From Brenneria rubrifaciens (GTDB lineage: Bacteria; Pseudomonadota; Gammaproteobacteria; Enterobacterales; Enterobacteriaceae): 64,000 nucleotides of DNA. Position numbers and translations under genes: made by a program. Where the stretch lies: assembly GCF_005484945.1 (NCBI RefSeq), contig NZ_CP034035.1:3472001-3536000 (forward strand). The letters are read 5' to 3'. Under the pieces are notes generated by a model. It made no database searches and was not told where the DNA came from. It worked only from the letters and a program-made list of their open reading frames with translations. This document shows positions 1-10,709 of the stretch, in pieces; position 1 is the first letter of the stretch; the number at the start of each line of letters is the position of its first letter.

Positions 1-1482
1 ATTCCTGTCGAATGGGAAGGGAAAGACAACTCCGATAGTATCAATGATATTAAAGGCCGGCGTTCTCAAGAACTTATCATTGGTCTCTGTGGTGCAATTG
101 GATCTGGTATAAAAACTCTAAAAGAGCAAACTATTTTATGTCTCAAACAAAATGGTTATCACGTTGAGCATATTAGGGTAAGTGACTTAATTTCTGAATT
201 TACAAAAGTTAGCACATCAACTCTTAACAACTTCCAAAGGTATAATAAGTTACAAGATTTAGGTGATAGTCTTAGAGAAAAGCATAAAAACTTCATCTGC
301 GCTGAGCTAGCAATATTAAGCATTCAGACACTTCGAGAACAAATGTATGGTAAAGACAGCCCTGAACTAACTAAAAACACAAAAAAGACGGCCTATATTA
401 TCGATCAAATAAAACACCCTTCAGAGGTAGAACTTCTAAATCAAGTATATAAAAATAACTTCTATTTGGTAGGATTACTACGAACCGTAGCTGAACGCAT
501 ACAAAACTTAAAAGATGAAGGAATTAACGAGGATAATGTTCAAAAGATCATTGAAAGGGATAGAAAATCATTAAACAAATTCGGACAACAAGTCGAAGAA
601 ACACTACAATTAGCCGATTATTTTATTAAAAACCTTGATACTGAGGTTATGAAGAAATCGGTACAAAGATTCATTGACTTGATACACAGTGCAAATAATA
701 TCACTCCGTCCAAGGATGAATCGGGCATGTATGCCGCATATTCTGCATCCTTAGGCTCTGCATGTCTATCACGTCAAGTAGGCGCTTCAATAATGGATGT
801 GTCTGGAAATATAATTGCAACTGGAAGAAATGATGTTCCCCAATATGGTGGCGGTCTTTACACATCAGAAAGCAAAAAAGATAGAAGGTGCTTTAATAAG
901 AACGGTTGTCACAATGACAAACATAAGGCGTTACTAAAAAAGGAAATCACAAATATCTTACAGAAATTCAAATTGCAAGATTCAGCACAACTTGCTGAAG
1001 CAATAATGAAAGAAACAAAAGCAAAATATTTAATTGAGTACTCTAGAGCAGTCCATGCAGAAATGGATGCTATTGTTTCTTTAGCTCGAAATACAAATAT
1101 AGGAACAACAGGAAATACTTTATATTGCACAACTTACCCTTGCCATGTATGCGCTCGTCATATCGTAGCGGCAGGATTAAAGCGTGTAGTTTATATTGAA
1201 CCATATGAAAAGAGTCTGGCTTTACAGTTACATGAAGATACTATTTGTCAGTCTGATCAAAGTCCTTCCCCTGATAAAGTTTTATTTGAGAATTTTGAAG
1301 GTGTAGCTCCGAAAAGATATGCGAAGTTCTTTGGCTACAATAGAAAAAGGAAAGATAGTCAAGGCAAACCGATTACATATAGTATTGAGGAATCATATCA
1401 TGTTGATACTCAATATCTTGATAGTTACGCAGATTACGAATCAAAAGTAATCCATAATGTCAGAGGGAAATTTAATTTATAA
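1..1482 (+). CDS. Anti-phage dCTP/dCMP deaminase (AvcD/DCD family), 5' end outside window
   Basis: The reading frame is open from base 1 to the stop at 1480-1482, so the start lies outside the window; 493 codons are visible. Near visible residues 28-39 is a P-loop (GLCGAIGSGIKT), as in the N-terminal nucleotide-kinase-like domain of phage-defence deoxycytidine deaminases. The C-terminal half holds a cytidine/dCMP deaminase zinc site: HAE at about residue 352 and PCHVC at about 380-384, preceded by a Cys/His-rich loop. Kinase-like plus deaminase order is the known architecture of defence dCTP deaminases, which deplete dC nucleotides during infection. The defence role is family knowledge. The gene is far richer in AT than the genes after 16 kb, which suggests transfer. 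Any upstream antitoxin RNA of the AvcI kind would be outside the window. A housekeeping dCMP deaminase is less likely, since those are about 150 aa. Confidence 0.85.
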   Translation: MPVEWEGKDNSDSINDIKGRRSQELIIGLCGAIGSGIKTLKEQTILCLKQNGYHVEHIRVSDLISEFTKVSTSTLNNFQRYNKLQDLGDSLREKHKNFICAELAILSIQTLREQMYGKDSPELTKNTKKTAYIIDQIKHPSEVELLNQVYKNNFYLVGLLRTVAERIQNLKDEGINEDNVQKIIERDRKSLNKFGQQVEETLQLADYFIKNLDTEVMKKSVQRFIDLIHSANNITPSKDESGMYAAYSASLGSACLSRQVGASIMDVSGNIIATGRNDVPQYGGGLYTSESKKDRRCFNKNGCHNDKHKALLKKEITNILQKFKLQDSAQLAEAIMKETKAKYLIEYSRAVHAEMDAIVSLARNTNIGTTGNTLYCTTYPCHVCARHIVAAGLKRVVYIEPYEKSLALQLHEDTICQSDQSPSPDKVLFENFEGVAPKRYAKFFGYNRKRKDSQGKPITYSIEESYHVDTQYLDSYADYESKVIHNVRGKFNL

Positions 1483-1720
1483 TCTGACAGATTAAGAATT
1501 ATCATTAATCTATGTACCCTCTAATATAAGCGTACCTCTTCATGAAAATCTTGAGTGATGCACCAAGAAATGGCAAGGATCTGTCAGACCTCAACTTTCC
1601 CGGAAGTTACGAGTGTTCAGGAACATCGAGACATGATAAAAAATGCTATCGTTTTTTTTGTTGGATGGTTTTGAAATACCACGATTACCCCACTCTCCCC
1701 CAATTACGCCTACCCCAAAC

Positions 1721-1740
1721 GGGTAGTACATCGGGTAGTA
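1721..1740 (+). repeat. Direct repeat copy 1 (20 bp)
   Basis: GGGTAGTACATCGGGTAGTA. It matches 1940-1959 with one mismatch. Each copy is itself two GGGTAGTA words 12 bp apart, so the unit is an iterated motif as seen at binding or attachment sites. Confidence 0.7.
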
Positions 1741-1859
1741 AACCGCCGCAATCATAGACAAAATCATACTAACAAACTAATTTTCAATACCTTTATTTCA
1801 TATTCAATAAACAGATCCAAAATATCGAATAATTTCCACCCTGTTCCACCGACTGCCAC

Positions 1860-1883
1860 ACGCTCTGTTTTCAGGGCGTTTTT
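1860..1883 (+). terminator. Rho-independent terminator-like hairpin
   Basis: Stem ACGCTCTG / CAGGGCGT (one G-U pair) with a TTTT loop, followed by a run of T at 1879-1883. It could end a transcript entering from the left, although the nearest gene stop is about 380 bp away. Confidence 0.5.
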
Positions 1884-1939
1884 GTTGCCATCAACGTCTA
1901 CTCTGTACTACCCGAATCCAGCGAAATCCACTGCCAGGT

Positions 1940-1959
1940 GGGTAGTACATTGGGTAGTA
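1940..1959 (+). repeat. Direct repeat copy 2 (20 bp)
   Basis: GGGTAGTACATTGGGTAGTA, one mismatch from copy 1 and 219 bp downstream of it. An inverted GTACTACCC at 1905-1913 faces this copy, giving an inverted pair with a 26-bp spacer. Confidence 0.7.
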
Positions 1960-2163
1960 CCCTCGCTTTACAAGCCAAAATGTTGGTTTTATAACCCATG
2001 TGCTGCTCAGTTTTTCACGCAGGGGGCTATTGACGGGGGCTGACGAGTTACCCCAGAGAGGGGGGCAACGGCTCGACAAGGATCTGTAAGTATCCCGCAT
2101 AATCGTGCCATTCACATTTAGAGATCTTCCGGCATACTCATTTTGCCAACGAAGGAGATCGCT

Positions 2164-2430
2164 ATGCGTAAAGCCCGTTTTACTGAGCATCAGATCATCA
2201 CGGTGATTAAGTCAGTTGAAGCTGGACGAACAGTGAAAGATGTCTGCCGCGAGGCCGGAATCTCTGAAGCCACTTATTACAACTGGAAGTCTAAATACGG
2301 TGGCATGGAAGCATCTGATATTAAAAAAATAAAGGATCTTGAGGACGAGAACCGTCGGCTCAAGCAGATGTTTGCCGACCTCAGTCTTGAGAATCGGGCA
2401 TTGAAAGATGTTATCGAAAAAAAGCTCTGA
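2164..2430 (+). CDS. IS407-group transposase OrfA
   Basis: This 88-residue protein has a helix-turn-helix (MRKARFTEHQII, then VCREAGISEATYYNWKSKYGG) that binds the IS ends, followed by a leucine-rich heptad segment (LEDENRRLKQMFADLSLENR) used for oligomerisation and OrfAB assembly. I chose ATG 2164 because AAGGAG lies 5-10 bases upstream; an earlier in-frame start at 2143 lacks this. The run AAAAAAAG at 2417-2424, just before the stop, is a typical -1 slippery site leading into orfB. OrfA itself is intact, but the element's orfB is disrupted downstream. Confidence 0.9.
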   Translation: MRKARFTEHQIITVIKSVEAGRTVKDVCREAGISEATYYNWKSKYGGMEASDIKKIKDLEDENRRLKQMFADLSLENRALKDVIEKKL

Positions 2431-2872
2431 AGCCAGCCTTTAAGCGTGAGCTGGTGACGCACCTGATAACAACGTTCGGACTGAGTATCCGTCAGGCCTG
2501 CAGGAGCATGAACCTGAGCAGAACGGTTTTCCATTACCGTCCGGACAACACGCGTGACGAACCCGTTATTTTCGCATTGCAGACGGCTGCGGAAAGATAT
2601 CCACGATACGGCTTCCCGAAGCTGTTTCAGGTTCTGCGGCGGCAGGGATACCAGTGGAACCATAAACGGATCCACCGTATTTACTGTCTGCTGAAACTGA
2701 ATTTTCGTCGCAAAGGCAAACAGCGTCTGCCGGTACGTAACCCATCGCCGCTGACCACACCTGAAGCTCTGAACCAGAGCTGGTCTGTTGATTTCATGCA
2801 TGACGCGCTGATTTGTGTCAACGCCAGGATTGTTGGCCGTTTTTCGCCATTTTTAATGTCCGCTATTGGTCA

Positions 2873-4839
<1,967 letters not shown>

Positions 4840-5439
4840 GCTGATGTCCTTTCTGGTGTGAGAACCTCAAGGAAACAACATGTTGGGTGGAGCGGACAAT
4901 CCAAATGGTGAATTACCGTCTTATATCACTGGCGCTGACATTTGCGGCCGTCGCTTTCGCACATTCAATGTCGTCGATGATTTTAATCGCGAGGCTTTGT
5001 CGATCGAAATAGACCTGAACCTGCCGGCCCAACGAGTGGTTCGAGTGCTCGACAGGATCGCAGCAAACCGGGGATATCCCGCGATGCTTCGCATGGATAA
5101 CGGCCCGGAATTTATTTCACTGACTCTGGCTGAGTGGGCAGAAATGCACGCAGTGAGGCTGGAATTTATCAAACCGGGTAAACCGACTCAGAATGCATTT
5201 ATTGAACGCTTTAACCGGACATACCGCACTGAAATACTCGATTTCTATCTGTTCAGGACGCTGAACGAAGTACGAGAAATCACAGAGCGGTGGCTTTCAG
5301 AATATAACTGTGAGCGTCCACATGAATCGCTGAGCAACCTGACACCGGAGGAATACCGATTACAACACCATCTGGCCGGGATCTCAAAAAGTGCGTGGAA
5401 CTAAAACGGGTCTATTTACAGATCGTCGGCATTGCCCGA

Positions 5440-6317
5440 TTATCCCCCGATTGCGGAAAGGCTGGCTGCCGCCTCCGCCATCAGCCACGTCTTGAAACGT
5501 GCGCACTTTTCGTCCTGATCCAGAGCTTCAGGCGACAGCAGGCAATAGCTGGACCCATCGCGGACGAAGCCGTAGGAAGCATGCAACTGTCCGCTCTCCA
5601 ACTCATCCTGCACCATCAGGAACGAGGCCATGGCCATCCCCAGACCGGACAGCGCCGCCTGAATACACAGGTAAAAGTGTTCGTAGTCGATCCTGATGCC
5701 GCCTTTGTGGAAACGCCCGATAATCGCTGCCAGGTCGTCCACGCTTTGGGACGCGTTCCTGAGTGCAACAAACGCACCCCGTTCAGTTGATCCTTCCGGT
5801 CCCTCTTCGCACGGCTTACCGGCCCCATCCACTCATCGCAAATTTTCTCGGCGTGAACACTCTGATACCAGTTGAAGTCGTCGCGGCGGAGTGCCAGATC
5901 GACCCCGGACCGCACGAAATCGATCGGACCGCCTACCGTAACCAGATGCAGGTTGATATCGGGATTTGCCAGGTGAAACGAGGGTAGGCGGGGGATCAGC
6001 CATTTCATGGCGATGGTCGGCTCACAGGACAGCACCAGCACCTGTTCCCGCGCCGCCTGTTGTAAACGGTAAACAGCGCCTTCAAGTTGTTCGAACATCG
6101 CGAAGGTGGTCGCATGCAATAAGCGCCCGACCGGGTTGAGGAAGATTGCCCGGTTGCCCCGCTCGAACAACTCGACGCCCAGCGCTTCCTCCAGTAGCCG
6201 TACCTGTCGGCTGACGGCGCCGTGCGTCACATGCAGTTTTTCAGCAGCTTTCACGAAGCTGCCGGTTTGCGCTGCCGCTTCGAAAAAGCGCAATGAAGCC
6301 AGTGATGGAAGTTTCAT
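5440..6317 (-). pseudogene. LysR-family regulator (GcvA-like), frameshifted
   Basis: The N-terminal part (start ATG 6317, MKLPSLASLRFFEAAAQ) has the LysR winged helix (HVTHGAVSRQVRLLEEALG) and much of the effector domain, and runs in one frame to about RPKAWTTWQRLSG. The expected continuation, FHKGGIRIDYEHFYLCIQAA through the C-terminus, is in another frame that ends at 5440. A one-base indel near 5715 would join them into a normal protein of about 292 residues. It is divergent from the lysE-type exporter at 6573, the classic LysR-target layout, and its 3' end stops 15 bp from the IS3-family target duplication. Sequencing error is the alternative explanation. Confidence 0.75.
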
Positions 6318-6439
6318 ATACACGATGAAATCTGACAGATTTGCCTCAAGATTAATCGCTTTCTTCTCCAGCACAAGCACTCAATAATTGGGCTAGCACA
6401 ACGCCATAACCCAATAAAATACAATTATTTAGGTGAGAA

Positions 6440-6568
6440 ATGGAAAGATCGGCGCCTGACACTGCCGTTTCGAAGCCACTGTTGAAACAGGTCGCAGACA
6501 GCATCCGTATCCACTATCTGTGCGAAATCATCGTTAAGAAAGATTACATCACCCCAGTGGAGTGTTGA
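6440..6568 (+). CDS. Possible 42-residue small ORF upstream of the LysE-type exporter
   Basis: An ATG at 6440 follows AGGTGAGAA, a reasonable ribosome binding site. The ORF ends 4 bases before the exporter start. The product begins MERSAPDTAV and ends DYITPVEC. It is not recognised, has no signal peptide or membrane segment, and could be a leader peptide, a gene remnant or chance. The tight spacing to the exporter is the only argument for coupling. Confidence 0.3.
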   Translation: MERSAPDTAVSKPLLKQVADSIRIHYLCEIIVKKDYITPVEC

Positions 6569-6572
6569 ACCT

Positions 6573-7190
6573 ATGAGCGAACAGATTGCAGCGGCCACCA
6601 TCACCATTCTGGCGGTCATCAGTCCAGGCCCCGATTTCGCGATGGTCACCCGGAACAGCTACGCCTTTGGCTCACGCACCGTCTTGATTTCGTCGTTCGG
6701 TATTGTCTGCGGCGTGCAGGTCCATGTGAAGTATACGGTGTTGGGCATCGCCGTGGTCATCGTCAACTCGCCCTTACTGTTCCTTGCGATGAAGGTTTTT
6801 GGGGCCTCTTATCTGATCTACCTCGGCTTCAAATCGCTGACCAACCAAAGGGGACTGAAACTGGAAGAAACGTCCGGTTCCGCGCCGTCACCGTTGGCGG
6901 CCTTCCGCATGGGCTTCCTGACTAATGCGCTCAACCCGAAGACAATGCTTTTCGTGGTCGCGACTTATACGCAGGTGGTACACGCAGGTAGCCCAATCAG
7001 TCACAACTTCGCCTACGGCCTGTTCATGTCGATTTCGCACTGGATCTGGTTCAGCATTGTCGCGCTTTTCTTCGCGGCGCCTGCCATGCGCCGTCGCTTG
7101 CTGAACCACCAGCTCACCGTCGACAAGATCCTTGGAGCGGCCCTGATCGCGCTGGGAGCGTCCCTGGCTTTTACCCATGCCAGTGCTTAA
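6573..7190 (+). CDS. LysE/RhtB-family amino-acid exporter
   Basis: The 205-residue inner-membrane protein shows the family hallmark SPGPDFAMVTRN near residues 17-28 and about six hydrophobic segments (for example SSFGIVCGVQV, ILGAALIALGASLAF). The mid-protein NALNPKTMLF motif is also typical of LysE/RhtB. These proteins export amino acids or homoserine-like compounds by proton antiport; the substrate cannot be read from sequence. GGAG precedes the ATG by about 10 bases. It is divergent from a broken LysR gene that was probably its regulator, so its regulation may be altered here. Confidence 0.85.
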   Translation: MSEQIAAATITILAVISPGPDFAMVTRNSYAFGSRTVLISSFGIVCGVQVHVKYTVLGIAVVIVNSPLLFLAMKVFGASYLIYLGFKSLTNQRGLKLEETSGSAPSPLAAFRMGFLTNALNPKTMLFVVATYTQVVHAGSPISHNFAYGLFMSISHWIWFSIVALFFAAPAMRRRLLNHQLTVDKILGAALIALGASLAFTHASA

Positions 7191-7539
7191 GAGGACGGTT
7201 GATGAAAATTACCTGTATCGACCGCGAAAGCATGCTGATTGCCGAATAGTCGCCAGACTTGCGCGTATCGCGGCCCGCGTGACAAATCTCACCCCAGCGA
7301 CTCAGAACGTGTATTCCATCTTCAGGCTGATATCGTTGCAAACATAGCAATCGAGCCAGTCGATGCTGCTTTGCAAAATATCGCGTCATTTCCGCCCCAT
7401 TTCACTAATTTCCGCAATACCTTGTGTTCATTGGCGAGTTGCATACACGGTGGGTTATCCCGCTGTTCCCGCCGGCAGGATTTAACCAACGCCCGGACGG
7501 GACGCGATAATCCACCGTCGTCAGAACCGCCTCTTTTTG
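7191..7539. other. Intergenic region with a 15-codon stub
   Basis: After the exporter there is an ATG at 7202 with GAGG upstream that runs only 15 codons (MKITCIDRES...) before TAG. It may be the leftover start of a deleted gene. I see nothing else convincing up to the racemase stop. Confidence 0.35.
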
Positions 7540-8184
7540 TCAGCGATGCGTTTTAAGCGCCATTACCGCTGCCTGAACAGGGTCGACGACCGCAATGCCC
7601 AATGCCGCCTCCAGTCTTTCACGGATATCAGACATACCGGCGCATCCCAGAAGAATGACATTGGCAGCATGCTTTTCTTTCAGACTTCTGGCCACGGTTA
7701 GGCATCTATCGAAAGAAGCATTTTTGTCGGAAAATGCCGCCATACTTAACTCGGCGGCTTCTTCCGCCACAATATATTTACTCAGCCCTAACCGCTTCCA
7801 GTAGTCCAGGTGACGAGGTATAGACTGGCTTGAAATAGCCAAAACCCCTATCCTGTCCCCTTTGGTTATCGCGCTGCGTAACCCCGCTTCACCAATACCG
7901 ATGACGATCCTTGATTTTTCATTACACAGCCGGGAAACGCCAGGATCGCTGAAACAGGCAACCACGAAGACCCGGCGGTCTCTCTGCCCTGTAATGTAAT
8001 CGAAGACCAAATCCGCGGCCTGATTATACTGCGTTTGGGTAATAATCCCGGCAGGCGCCTGATGCATGGTGGTAAAATAGGTGAAAGAGGGTTCCAAAAG
8101 GTTCATCGCATTTACCGTATCTTCGATTATTTTTGTGACCGACACCGAAGAGTTCGGATTGATAAACTCAACAGGAATATTCAT
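7540..8184 (-). CDS. Aspartate/glutamate/hydantoin racemase family protein
   Basis: The 214-residue protein carries the N-terminal NPNSS motif of hydantoin and allantoin racemases and two active-site cysteine regions, ACFSDPG (about residue 77) and GCAGM (about residue 182). Such cofactor-independent enzymes deprotonate and reprotonate at the C5 of a hydantoin ring. Its start overlaps the hydantoinase stop as ATGA, so it is translationally coupled as the last gene of the operon. With the D-carbamoylase and hydantoinase it forms the complete set for converting racemic 5-substituted hydantoins to D-amino acids. Hydantoin racemase is preferred over aspartate racemase because of this context; the substrate is inferred. 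Confidence 0.8.
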   Translation of the reverse strand: MNIPVEFINPNSSVSVTKIIEDTVNAMNLLEPSFTYFTTMHQAPAGIITQTQYNQAADLVFDYITGQRDRRVFVVACFSDPGVSRLCNEKSRIVIGIGEAGLRSAITKGDRIGVLAISSQSIPRHLDYWKRLGLSKYIVAEEAAELSMAAFSDKNASFDRCLTVARSLKEKHAANVILLGCAGMSDIRERLEAALGIAVVDPVQAAVMALKTHR

Positions 8185-9647
8185 TTGGCGCTCTTCTTCT
8201 TAACAAATTCATGAATAAACTGATTGGATGCCCCATCATTCTCAACCGAAAAATCACTCCGGCCTCGCCGAATAAAATTCCCGGTTCCTTTTTCAACATG
8301 GAGTTTTCCCTCGTTCACCACAATACGCCCGCGGTTAATGACCACCTCCGGCCACCCTCTAATCACTTTATCTTCATAGGGGGTATAGCCGGTATTATCA
8401 TGCAGTAAGGAATAGTTTATTTTGGTTGTTTTATCTTCATTCCATATCGCGATGTCGGCGTCATATCCCGGCAGTAACTTTCCTTTATGCGGTAATAACC
8501 CATATAAGCGAGCATGGCTGGTCGCCGTTAAATTAACGAATTGATGTATATTTATTCTGCCTGCCATTACCCCCTCGCTGAATAACAACGGCATACGCAG
8601 TTCCAGACCGGGAACGCCATTCGCAATTTGCTTAAATGTGGTTTTATCGCCGTAGGGAAGCTTACCTGATTTATCGTACCGATAAGGCGCGTGGTCTGAT
8701 GAATAAACATTTAATGTGCCATCCTGAAAACCTCGCCAGATCGCCTGCTGGGAATTCTCGTCTCTGGGGGGTGGAGAACAACAGAATTTAGCGCCTTCCA
8801 GTCCCTCTTTGTCTAAATCGGCGGCGGTTAAAAAAAGGTATTGCGGACAGCTTTCGGCAAATACGTTTACGCCCCGTTGCTGCGCCAGTCTGATTGCCTG
8901 GACAGTTTCGGCTCCCGCCACGTGGACAATAAGAATCGGCGTATCAACAATTCGTCCTAATGTCATTGCGCGATTCGCGGCTTCAGACTCAGCGAGAGGA
9001 TCATGTGCAATAGCATGATATTTTGGTGAAATATATCCGCCTTTAATAAGACGCTCAGATAGCCATTTAATAATGTCGTTATTTTCAGCGTGCACCATAA
9101 CTAATGCACCGTTTTCGCTGGCGACTTGAAGGACATCTAAAAGATCATAATCACTTAGCTTGAGCTTATCATAAGTCATGTAGACTTTGAGTGACGTAAT
9201 ACCGTTGCTGATGGCTTCAGGTAAATGTCTGGATAAGTTCTCATCCCCGGTATCCGTCAGGATAAGATGAAACCCGTAATCAATAACCGCCTTTTCTTTT
9301 GCGCGCCGGCTGTACTCTTCGAGGACATCTGGAATAGCCATTCCCCGGTGCTGTGCCGCAAACGGAATAACGGTGGTTGTTCCCCCAAATGCGGCGGAAA
9401 CCGTCGCAGAATAGAAATCATCAGCCGCCATAACGCCCATTCCCGAAAGTTGTTCAATATGGCAATGGCTGTCAATTCCCCCAGGTAGGACCCATCGACC
9501 GGCAGCATCAATGTCTTTTATACCGGCTGGCAACGTGGGTTCTATCGCCTCAATGATCCCACTGTTTATACCAATATCGCCGTTGATTATCTTTCCGTCG
9601 CTGACAATCTTTCCATTCCGAATCGTCATATCATAGTTGCCCATCAT
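8181..9647 (-). CDS. Dihydropyrimidinase / D-hydantoinase
   Basis: A 488-residue cyclic amidohydrolase that opens dihydropyrimidine or hydantoin rings. Metal ligands are visible: HCH at 61-63, the carboxylated Lys in SLKVYMTY (K154), H186 (VHAEN), H242 (VHVAG) and D318 (SSDHAPY). ATG 9647 was chosen because GGAGG lies 6-7 bases upstream; the frame extends earlier, but only into the carbamoylase. It follows that gene after 13 bp and overlaps the racemase by 4. It is clearly diverged from the second dihydropyrimidinase at 46551-48002, which sits with preT/preA. This copy more likely acts on 5-substituted hydantoins. Confidence 0.88.
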   Translation of the reverse strand: MMGNYDMTIRNGKIVSDGKIINGDIGINSGIIEAIEPTLPAGIKDIDAAGRWVLPGGIDSHCHIEQLSGMGVMAADDFYSATVSAAFGGTTTVIPFAAQHRGMAIPDVLEEYSRRAKEKAVIDYGFHLILTDTGDENLSRHLPEAISNGITSLKVYMTYDKLKLSDYDLLDVLQVASENGALVMVHAENNDIIKWLSERLIKGGYISPKYHAIAHDPLAESEAANRAMTLGRIVDTPILIVHVAGAETVQAIRLAQQRGVNVFAESCPQYLFLTAADLDKEGLEGAKFCCSPPPRDENSQQAIWRGFQDGTLNVYSSDHAPYRYDKSGKLPYGDKTTFKQIANGVPGLELRMPLLFSEGVMAGRINIHQFVNLTATSHARLYGLLPHKGKLLPGYDADIAIWNEDKTTKINYSLLHDNTGYTPYEDKVIRGWPEVVINRGRIVVNEGKLHVEKGTGNFIRRGRSDFSVENDGASNQFIHEFVKKKSAK

Positions 9648-9660
9648 AATCCTCCACGCG

Positions 9661-10593
9661 CTAGTTGACTGGATTGCCAGCACCGGTTCGATCAACAATT
9701 AATTGGTAATGTTCGGGCCTTCGGTGTTTTGCAAAATTAAAAACATGTTGTCTGAACAATTCCCCCAAGCCGAGATCGGCCTGAACACAGATAACTTCAT
9801 CTTCTTCCGTCAATGTCCTTGCAACAATTTCCCCCGTTGGGGCAACGATCGCTGAACTGCCTATCATATGATATCCGTCTTCGGAACCACATTTACCCGC
9901 GGCTGCAACCCACAGCCCGTTCTGATAGGCATTTGCCTGTAGTGAAATCAAATGCGTTGTGGTCCTCAAATGCACAGGCTCATTCCAGTGAATATTGACT
10001 GAAGGCGTGTTATAGCCCAGCACCACAATCTCAGCACTCTGTAACGCCATAACGCGATAGGTTTCCGGCCACCGACGATCATTACATATACACATGCCAA
10101 ATTTGGCATTCAGTAAGTCAAATACGCGGAAACCCAGATCCCCCACGGAAAAGTATTTTTTTTCCAGATGCTGGAAAGGAACATTTTCTTTATGATCGTC
10201 ATGCCCGGGCAAATGAATTTTTCTATACTTACCAATTATTTTCCCACTTTTATCGACTAATATTGATGTATTGAACCCAATATTATCTTCAGTCAATTCC
10301 GCATAACCAATATAAAATCCGATTCCCAGCATCACTGCCGTATCAAACAAGGGTTTAGTCACATCATTTGGCATGGAACTTTCAAAATACGTCTGAAACG
10401 CAGTTTCGTTATTCATCCAGTAACGTGGGAAAAAGGTAGTCAGCGCTAATTCGGGAAAGACAATAAAATCGGCGCCGCGTCTTTTCGCTTCATGCATCAT
10501 GACAATCAGACGCGTAACAACACTTTCTTTACTGTCCTGTAAATTAACCGCTCCCAATTGGCCAACAGCGAGCCCCATTGTTCTTTTATTCAT
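9661..10593 (-). CDS. N-carbamoyl-D-amino acid hydrolase (nitrilase superfamily)
   Basis: A 310-residue carbon-nitrogen hydrolase that removes the carbamoyl group from N-carbamoyl-D-amino acids, giving the amino acid, CO2 and ammonia. The Glu-Lys-Cys triad is visible: E48 in VFPELAL, K125 in KYRKIHLPG and C170 in CICNDRRWPE. These positions lie within two residues of the well-studied Agrobacterium D-carbamoylase (E47, K127, C172), and CNDRRWPE is characteristic of that subfamily. It is the first gene of a three-gene operon with the hydantoinase and racemase. The D-specificity is inferred from motif similarity. Confidence 0.88.
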   Translation of the reverse strand: MNKRTMGLAVGQLGAVNLQDSKESVVTRLIVMMHEAKRRGADFIVFPELALTTFFPRYWMNNETAFQTYFESSMPNDVTKPLFDTAVMLGIGFYIGYAELTEDNIGFNTSILVDKSGKIIGKYRKIHLPGHDDHKENVPFQHLEKKYFSVGDLGFRVFDLLNAKFGMCICNDRRWPETYRVMALQSAEIVVLGYNTPSVNIHWNEPVHLRTTTHLISLQANAYQNGLWVAAAGKCGSEDGYHMIGSSAIVAPTGEIVARTLTEEDEVICVQADLGLGELFRQHVFNFAKHRRPEHYQLIVDRTGAGNPVN

Positions 10594-10683
10594 TATAATC
10601 TCTCTTAATATATAATAAGCACGAAATACCTTTTCATGATAAAAGGAATTACCCCCTCCACCATTGCTATGGTGTTCTCAGGT

Positions 10684-10700
10684 ATTAACATGATGTTAAT
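10684..10700. promoter_or_regulatory. Palindrome upstream of the carbamoylase operon
   Basis: ATTAACATGATGTTAAT is a perfect dyad about 90 bp upstream of the carbamoylase start and just after the LysR stop. It suits a dimeric regulator such as the adjacent LysR protein; the link is inference. Confidence 0.4.
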
Positions 10701-10709
10701 ATCATTAAA

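Larger units (their letters stand above)
1483..2084. other. Non-coding spacer between the defence gene and the IS elements
   Basis: I see no convincing gene here. A 71-codon ORF at 1542-1757 lacks a ribosome binding site and recognisable content. The spacer holds a terminator-like hairpin (1860-1883) and two near-identical 20-bp direct repeats (1721-1740, 1940-1959) listed separately. The position between an AT-rich defence gene and stacked insertion sequences fits the edge of an integrated element. Confidence 0.5.

Noticed and set aside
1542..1757. 71-codon ORF after the defence gene
   Set aside because: No ribosome binding site and no protein-like pattern; it spans the direct repeat.
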